From NCBI GenBank assembly GCA_947372535.1, contig CANBUA010000038.1, positions 1-23,467 on the forward strand: 23,467 nt of DNA, read 5' to 3'. This stretch comes from Burkholderiales bacterium (GTDB taxonomy: Bacteria > Pseudomonadota > Gammaproteobacteria > Burkholderiales > Burkholderiaceae). Of this stretch, positions 17,912-23,467 are shown piece by piece; position 1 is the first letter of the stretch; each line of letters begins with the position of its first letter. The notes under the pieces are model-generated. The model saw only the letters and a list, made by a program, of their open reading frames with translations, searched no databases and was not told the origin of the DNA. Made by a program: the position numbers and the translations under genes.

Positions 17912-19243
17912 ATGAAACGCTGGCTGTTGTCCTGCCTGCTGGCTTTGGCGAGCATGTCGCCTGCCTGGGCCCACAAGGCCAGTGATGCGTACCTGAGCCT
18001 GTCGCAACACGGTGGCGTGTTGAGCCTGCGTTGGGACGTGGCCTTGCGAGACCTGGATGCCGTGACGTCCCTGGACAGCAATGACGATGGGCGACTCACC
18101 TGGGGCGAGGTTCAGGCGCACCAGGTCGAAATCGAGGCTTACCTGCTCAGCCATTGGACCATGCGCGCGGTTTCCGCCAATGGGGCGTCCGATGGCGGCA
18201 ACTGCACTTTCACACCAGAGCGTTCTGCGCAAGGGCAGGCCTTGCCGCCCCAACTTGAGCGCCGCGTCGACGGCACCTATTACGTGATGAACTTGCGGGC
18301 CGATTGCCCGAGCCAGAGTGGCCGCTACGAGATCCGCTACAGCCTGATGCGCGGCGTAGACCCGACTCACCGGGGGCTGCTCAAGGTGCATGGCGCACAG
18401 ACCAACTTGATCTCGCTCAGCCCGGAGGCAGGCGCCACGTCCTTGACCTGGGTGGCCAGCGACGCGCCATTGGTGCCCGCATCGGCGGCCGAGCCCGCGT
18501 CACCCCAGCTCTTGGATGTGGGGCGGATGGTGGGCAAGTCGCCTGAGCAGAAGCCGTCCACGCGGTCGGCTGCCAAGCCAGAAGGCACGGTCGCAGGCCC
18601 TTCAGAAGGGTTCAATACTTTCGTCCAGATGTGGCGTGACGGCATCCACCACATCCTCATCGGCACTGACCATATCCTCTTCCTGTTGTGCCTGTTGTTG
18701 CCGGCCGTTCTGTACCGTCCGGCGTCGTCTGCCGGCCATCGTGAGCGCCTGAGGCCGGTGGCTCATTGGCACCAGGCCATGGGCCCAGTCCTCATGACGG
18801 TCACCATGTTCACGCTGGCCCATTCGATCACCCTGGTGCTGGCCGCACTCAAGCTGGTCAGCATCTCGCCGCGGCTGATCGAGCCGGCCATTGCGCTGAC
18901 CATCGCGTTGGCGGCCATCGACAACATCCACCCGATCTTCCGAGGGCGGCGTTACCTGTTCACCTTCCTGTTCGGCCTGGTGCATGGCTTTGGCTTTGCT
19001 GGCGCGCTCACCGAGATGAATTTGCCCATGAGTGGTTTCGTACAAGCCGTGCTGGCCTTCAACCTTGGCGTCGAGACCGGGCAGTTGCTGGTGGTCCTGC
19101 CGTCGATGGGGGTGTTGCTGATCCTGAGGCGCTGGACCTGGTACACCCGACAAGTGTTGCCAGCGGGCTCGATGTTGGCCTTGCTGGTGGCAGCGGGCTG
19201 GTTCATCGAACGGGTGTTCGACCTGGGCTTCATGCCGATCTGA
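17912..19243 (+). CDS. HupE/UreJ-like membrane protein with periplasmic EF-hand domain
   Basis: A 443-residue membrane protein resembling the HupE/UreJ_2 group. The ATG at 17912 begins a signal peptide (MKRWLLSCLL, cleavage AWA/HK at 20). Residues 21-230 form a periplasmic domain containing a canonical EF-hand loop at 55-66 (Asp55, Asn57, Asp59, Gly60, Leu62, Glu66), so calcium binding is plausible. From about 231 come six membrane segments with conserved polar motifs: GIHHILIGTDHILFL, LAHSITL, IDNIHPIF, FGLVHGFGFA and GVETGQ. HupE/UreJ relatives are associated with nickel supply to hydrogenase or urease, but neither enzyme is in this window, so the cargo is unknown. It is the last gene of the DUF4331 cluster. 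A frame opening at 17879 lies inside the TPR gene and is not preferred. Confidence 0.85.
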   Translation: MKRWLLSCLLALASMSPAWAHKASDAYLSLSQHGGVLSLRWDVALRDLDAVTSLDSNDDGRLTWGEVQAHQVEIEAYLLSHWTMRAVSANGASDGGNCTFTPERSAQGQALPPQLERRVDGTYYVMNLRADCPSQSGRYEIRYSLMRGVDPTHRGLLKVHGAQTNLISLSPEAGATSLTWVASDAPLVPASAAEPASPQLLDVGRMVGKSPEQKPSTRSAAKPEGTVAGPSEGFNTFVQMWRDGIHHILIGTDHILFLLCLLLPAVLYRPASSAGHRERLRPVAHWHQAMGPVLMTVTMFTLAHSITLVLAALKLVSISPRLIEPAIALTIALAAIDNIHPIFRGRRYLFTFLFGLVHGFGFAGALTEMNLPMSGFVQAVLAFNLGVETGQLLVVLPSMGVLLILRRWTWYTRQVLPAGSMLALLVAAGWFIERVFDLGFMPI

Positions 19244-19289
19244 CCAGGGCCATATCTGAGTTTTCCGCACGCCCACCCGCGGCACGGCC

Positions 19290-19295
19290 TAGAAT
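19290..19295 (+). promoter_or_regulatory. Candidate -10 box (TAGAAT) for panBC
   Basis: TAGAAT in the context GGCCTAGAATCGCG lies 87 bases before the panB ATG, in the 139-base gap after the HupE-like gene. It matches the consensus at five of six positions. No convincing -35 box is found at 17 +/- 1 bases. If real, it separates panBC transcription from the upstream cluster. Nothing else clear is seen in this gap. Confidence 0.3.
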
Positions 19296-19382
19296 CGCGC
19301 CACTTCCGGCGGCAGTTGGCCGGGCAGGGTCGAGGTTGACCTTGCTCAGGTGGGCACCGCCAAGCTGAGGACCTACGATTCC

Positions 19383-21127
<1,745 letters not shown>

Positions 21128-21150
21128 GGGCTCCGAGTCGGCGGCTTGAG

Positions 21151-21825
21151 TTACTCGATCACCTTGGCGGTGACGAAGGTTTTTTTGCCCGATTTCAGTC
21201 GTTTGGCGACAGTGGGGTTCTGCATCGCCTCCACGAATGCGGTGCTGAGGTCATACAAACGGGTATCGATGCCCTGCGCCCTGGTGGCTTGCTCAAAGCC
21301 TTCGGCCGTGCCGCCGCCTGCGTCTTTCAGGTTCCCGATCATGCTGGGCGTGGCGTTCGAGGTGGGCTCTTCGAAGGCCTGCTGACAGGGTTCCACCTCG
21401 ACAGCATGGTAGATGCGGCAGTTGGACGGGCGCGCCGGGTAGACCGAACATTGGTTGTCCAGCAAAAAGGCGCAGCGTTGGTTGATCAGCAACTGCTCGC
21501 TGTGCGAAAGGCCTTTGGCTTCTTTGATGTTGTGCTTGGCCTGCGCCATGATCAGTTTGATCTGCTCGGGCTTGAGGTGATTCACCACGTACTGCTTGAG
21601 GGCCAGCACCTCCACCGGTTTGGCCTCGATCTTGTAGTGACAGCAATATGAGCACCCTGCTCGACAGGCCACGCTCACAGTCGCTGACAGCGTTGCTTGG
21701 CGCATGGCCTCATCCAGGCGGCCATAACAGCGAATCTGTGCCTCCTGAGGCGAGAGTTTGGTCAGCTCGACCGCAGCGGTGTTGAATTCAAGCTGAGCGA
21801 ATCGGGTCAGGTCTGCATGGCTCAT
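21151..21825 (-). CDS. YkgJ-like cysteine-cluster protein
   Basis: A 224-residue soluble protein of the YkgJ (Fe-S/Zn oxidoreductase-like) cysteine-cluster family. The conserved cysteines are Cys54, Cys58, Cys61 and Cys62 in ACRAGCSYCCHY, then Cys118, Cys126 and Cys136 in CAFLLDNQCSVYPARPSNC, plus Cys147. These probably bind a metal or iron-sulfur cluster; the biochemical role is not established. The start at 21825 is chosen because GAGG lies 8 bases upstream; the frame is open to 21900, but that start has no such site. A run of seven A residues on the coding strand near the 3' end encodes KK. It is tail-to-tail with panC. Confidence 0.87.
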   Translation of the reverse strand: MSHADLTRFAQLEFNTAAVELTKLSPQEAQIRCYGRLDEAMRQATLSATVSVACRAGCSYCCHYKIEAKPVEVLALKQYVVNHLKPEQIKLIMAQAKHNIKEAKGLSHSEQLLINQRCAFLLDNQCSVYPARPSNCRIYHAVEVEPCQQAFEEPTSNATPSMIGNLKDAGGGTAEGFEQATRAQGIDTRLYDLSTAFVEAMQNPTVAKRLKSGKKTFVTAKVIE

Positions 21826-21901
21826 GCCGGGTTCCTCAACGTCTGTGAAATGCACTGGGTGCTTTAGCCTTTGGAACTCGCGGCACGAGGTCACAACCAT
21901 C

Positions 21902-21917
21902 AGCCATCGTAATGGCT
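21902..21917. repeat. Perfect short palindrome upstream of the YkgJ-like gene
   Basis: AGCCAT (21902-21907) and ATGGCT (21912-21917) are complementary around a 4-base CGTA centre. It lies in the 132-base gap between two minus-strand genes, 76 bases before the YkgJ-like start. No T-run follows on the minus strand, so it is not a standard terminator. It could be an operator or a small RNA hairpin. The rest of the gap shows nothing clear. Confidence 0.3.
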
Positions 21918-21957
21918 TATGGAGGCGTCATGTATGCAGATGAATCGCTGCGTCAGG

Positions 21958-22404
21958 TCAACGATTCACCACCCGGTCGATGCGTTTTTCCATGATGTTG
22001 TTGTCGTTAGGCGTGCCCAGCATGTCGCGCACCGTGGGCCGGGGCGTGTCCTGAATGCTCGAGGTGCTGGGGCGCTGTCCCTTGACCACCGTGATCGAGC
22101 CGCCCGCAATTTCATGTTCTTTGGCGCCACTTGGGCAATCACGGTCCGTGTAAAACACAGTGCTGCCCCTGCGGCATTTGCGCGCGCCTGACACGGGCAT
22201 TGGGATGTTTTTGGGGGCCGAGCTGAAAGGAACAATGGGCACGGCCGCCTCAATGGTGGGCCCATCATTTTGGAATTTGACCTTGGCCACCGGTGGGTGA
22301 ACGGGTTGCCGCCAGGCGCGCACCATGTCTGCGCCCACGTAGTGCCACAAAGCGCTGGCCAGGATCAAAGCGCCGAATCCCTGGAAGATGTATTTGGTTT
22401 GCAT
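21958..22404 (-). CDS. Small membrane-anchored DUF4124-like protein
   Basis: A 148-residue protein of unknown function. One hydrophobic segment at about residues 6-24 anchors it, probably with the C-terminus outside the cytoplasm. A proline-rich stretch (30-72) leads to KCRRGSTVFYTDRDCPSG, with Cys77 and Cys90, resembling the C-x(n)-YTDxxCP core of DUF4124 domains. The C-terminal 50 residues are polar and show no fold. The start at 22404 (ATG) puts the membrane segment at the N-terminus; an in-frame TTG at 22455 would add 17 residues. Neither start has a strong ribosome site. DUF4124 assignment is by motif only. Confidence 0.65.
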   Translation of the reverse strand: MQTKYIFQGFGALILASALWHYVGADMVRAWRQPVHPPVAKVKFQNDGPTIEAAVPIVPFSSAPKNIPMPVSGARKCRRGSTVFYTDRDCPSGAKEHEIAGGSITVVKGQRPSTSSIQDTPRPTVRDMLGTPNDNNIMEKRIDRVVNR

Positions 22405-22516
22405 GACGTCATCGCAACGGGCCTTGAAAAGCTGGCCTCGCGGGTTGGGATTCAATCATGAAATGCCTGCGTCCGTGGCACTGGTTTCCCCCTCAAGCCC
22501 GGTGTTTGGTGGCGGT

Positions 22517-22654
22517 TCATTGGCGCGGCAAAGCGCGGGCTTGCGCCTCGAAATGGTATTGCAAGCCCAGCACCTTGTTCGGTGGTACATCACCCAGCCT
22601 GCCAAGGTCTTCAAACAACAGATGCTGCAAGGCCAGGCATCGTTGGGCGGTCAG
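22517..22654 (-). other. Possible 45-residue ORF with a CTG start overlapping the helicase stop
   Basis: This minus-strand frame has no ATG, GTG or suitable TTG start, but reads LTAQRCLALQHLLFEDLGRL and on to YHFEAQARALPRQ before a TGA at 22517. The sequence looks protein-like, with leucine-rich helices and reasonable codon use. A CTG at 22654 overlaps the helicase TGA as CTGA, the same geometry as coupled ATGA/GTGA starts. AAGGA lies about 12 bases upstream inside the helicase gene. It may be a small gene with a rare start, a remnant of a longer protein, or chance. The adjoining bases 22405-22516 hold nothing I can identify. Confidence 0.3.
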
Positions 22655-23467
22655 GTCTGTTCTTCTTCCTTGATGTGGTTGAGGAACTCGATGGCCTCAT
22701 CTTGCAGCCGGCTGCGGCGCATCGGCGGCAGGCTCTGCCAGATGCGCCGGCCGTAGGGCTTGTCGATCAGGCGGGTGTCGCAAATCATGAGCACGCCGCG
22801 GTCGGTCTCGCTGCGGATCAGGCGGCCTGCACCCTGTTTGAGCGCGATGATGGCCTGCGGCACCTGGTGCTCCATGAAAGGGTTGCCGCCGCGTTGCTCC
22901 AGCAACTCCAGGCGCTTGGCCAGCACCGGATCGTCAGGCGGCGCGAAGGGCAGCTTGTCGATGATGACCAGCGTCAAGGCATCGCCCTTGACGTCGATGC
23001 CTTCCCAAAAGCTGTGGCTGCCCACCAGCACCGCTCGGCGGATGCGGCGGAAATCGTCCAGCAGCATGGGCCTGGGCGCATCGCCCTGCATCAGCACCTT
23101 GAGGTTCAGGCCCTCAGCCTCGATGCGTTGGCGCAGTCGCTCGGCCGCACGCTGCACGGCGCGGTGGCTGGTGCACAGCAGGAATGCCCGGCCCTCGTTG
23201 GCCACGATCAGGGGCAGGGCTGCATCCACGACGGCATCGGTGAAGTGCGGGGCATTGGGCGCAGGCAACTCACGCGGCACGTAGAGCATCGCCTGGGCCG
23301 GGTAGTCATAGGGGCTGGACCAGGCCTGGCATTGCGCATCGCCCAGGCCCAAGGCCTCCTGGAAGTGGCTGAAGTCCTGGCGCACAGCCAGCGTGGCCGA
23401 GGTGAAGACCCAGGTTTTCTTGGGCATGTCCTGTGGACCATGGTCGGCCTCTGGCGCGTCCTCAGCG
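22651..23467 (-). CDS. ATP-dependent DNA helicase, DinG/YoaA family (N-terminus beyond window)
   Basis: The C-terminal 272 codons of a superfamily 2 (XPD-like) helicase; the frame is open to the right edge, so the Walker A and any Fe-S cysteines are outside. Visible motifs are WVFTSATL, AFLLCTSHRAVQRAAERL, the motif V region GSHSFWEGIDVKGDALTLVIIDKLPFAPPDDPV, and motif VI QGAGRLIRSETDRGVLMICDTRL. The DinG/YoaA group unwinds DNA 5' to 3' in repair of replication and transcription conflicts. The FWEGID and QGAGRLIR signatures separate it from Rad3-like nucleases; DinG and YoaA cannot be told apart here. The stop overlaps a possible CTG-start ORF. Confidence 0.93.
   Translation of the reverse strand, partial: AEDAPEADHGPQDMPKKTWVFTSATLAVRQDFSHFQEALGLGDAQCQAWSSPYDYPAQAMLYVPRELPAPNAPHFTDAVVDAALPLIVANEGRAFLLCTSHRAVQRAAERLRQRIEAEGLNLKVLMQGDAPRPMLLDDFRRIRRAVLVGSHSFWEGIDVKGDALTLVIIDKLPFAPPDDPVLAKRLELLEQRGGNPFMEHQVPQAIIALKQGAGRLIRSETDRGVLMICDTRLIDKPYGRRIWQSLPPMRRSRLQDEAIEFLNHIKEEEQT

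Noticed and set aside
21128..21150. Possible terminator between panC and the YkgJ-like gene
   Set aside because: The 23-base gap has no GC-rich stem followed by a T-run on either strand.
22458..22673. 71-codon plus-strand frame between the DUF4124-like and helicase genes
   Set aside because: Trp/Arg/Cys-rich composition, no ribosome site, and runs antisense into the helicase gene.

Overview
The window looks like chromosomal DNA of a high-GC betaproteobacterium in the Burkholderiales, probably near Comamonadaceae or the Aquabacterium/Leptothrix group. This rests on the strong G/C preference at third codon positions, the DUF3460-scpA pair, -10 boxes of the TAAAAT/TAGAAT type and the style of the protein sequences. 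The genus is a guess. There are no tRNA or rRNA genes, CRISPR arrays, insertion sequences or phage genes. Nearly all DNA is coding, and several genes overlap at their ends.

Bases 1-6759 are a signalling block. A large membrane-anchored GAF/PAS histidine kinase on the minus strand runs off the left edge. It is divergent from a second, smaller membrane kinase (2381-3835). Next, on the minus strand, comes a pair: a soluble four-PAS kinase with a HisKA_2-type HHRIKNN box (4513-6759) and a receiver-ANTAR response regulator (3812-4444). An ANTAR output normally binds RNA and acts by antitermination. The pair lies directly downstream of the Fe-S carrier ATPase gene apbC/mrp (6772-7899), 12 bases away.

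Bases 7900-14734 are mostly housekeeping genes: metG divergent from apbC, a SulP-STAS anion transporter 6 bases after metG, a minus-strand MOSC-CYTH pair joined by an ATGA overlap, then DUF3460 and scpA (chromosome segregation kleisin) on the plus strand.

Bases 14841-19243 are the least understood part and the best candidate for a new system. Four tightly spaced plus-strand genes all encode exported or membrane products: a DUF4331 protein, a 93-residue proline-rich lipoprotein, a periplasmic TPR protein, and a HupE/UreJ-type membrane protein whose periplasmic part carries a textbook EF-hand loop. Their arrangement suggests one envelope machine, perhaps linked to metal ions, but no function can be assigned from sequence.

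Bases 19383-21127 hold panB and panC, the first and last dedicated steps of pantothenate synthesis. Bases 21151-23467 are all minus strand: a YkgJ-like cysteine-cluster protein, a small membrane-anchored DUF4124-like protein, a possible 45-codon ORF with a CTG start overlapping the helicase stop, and the C-terminal part of a DinG/YoaA-family helicase that runs off the right edge.
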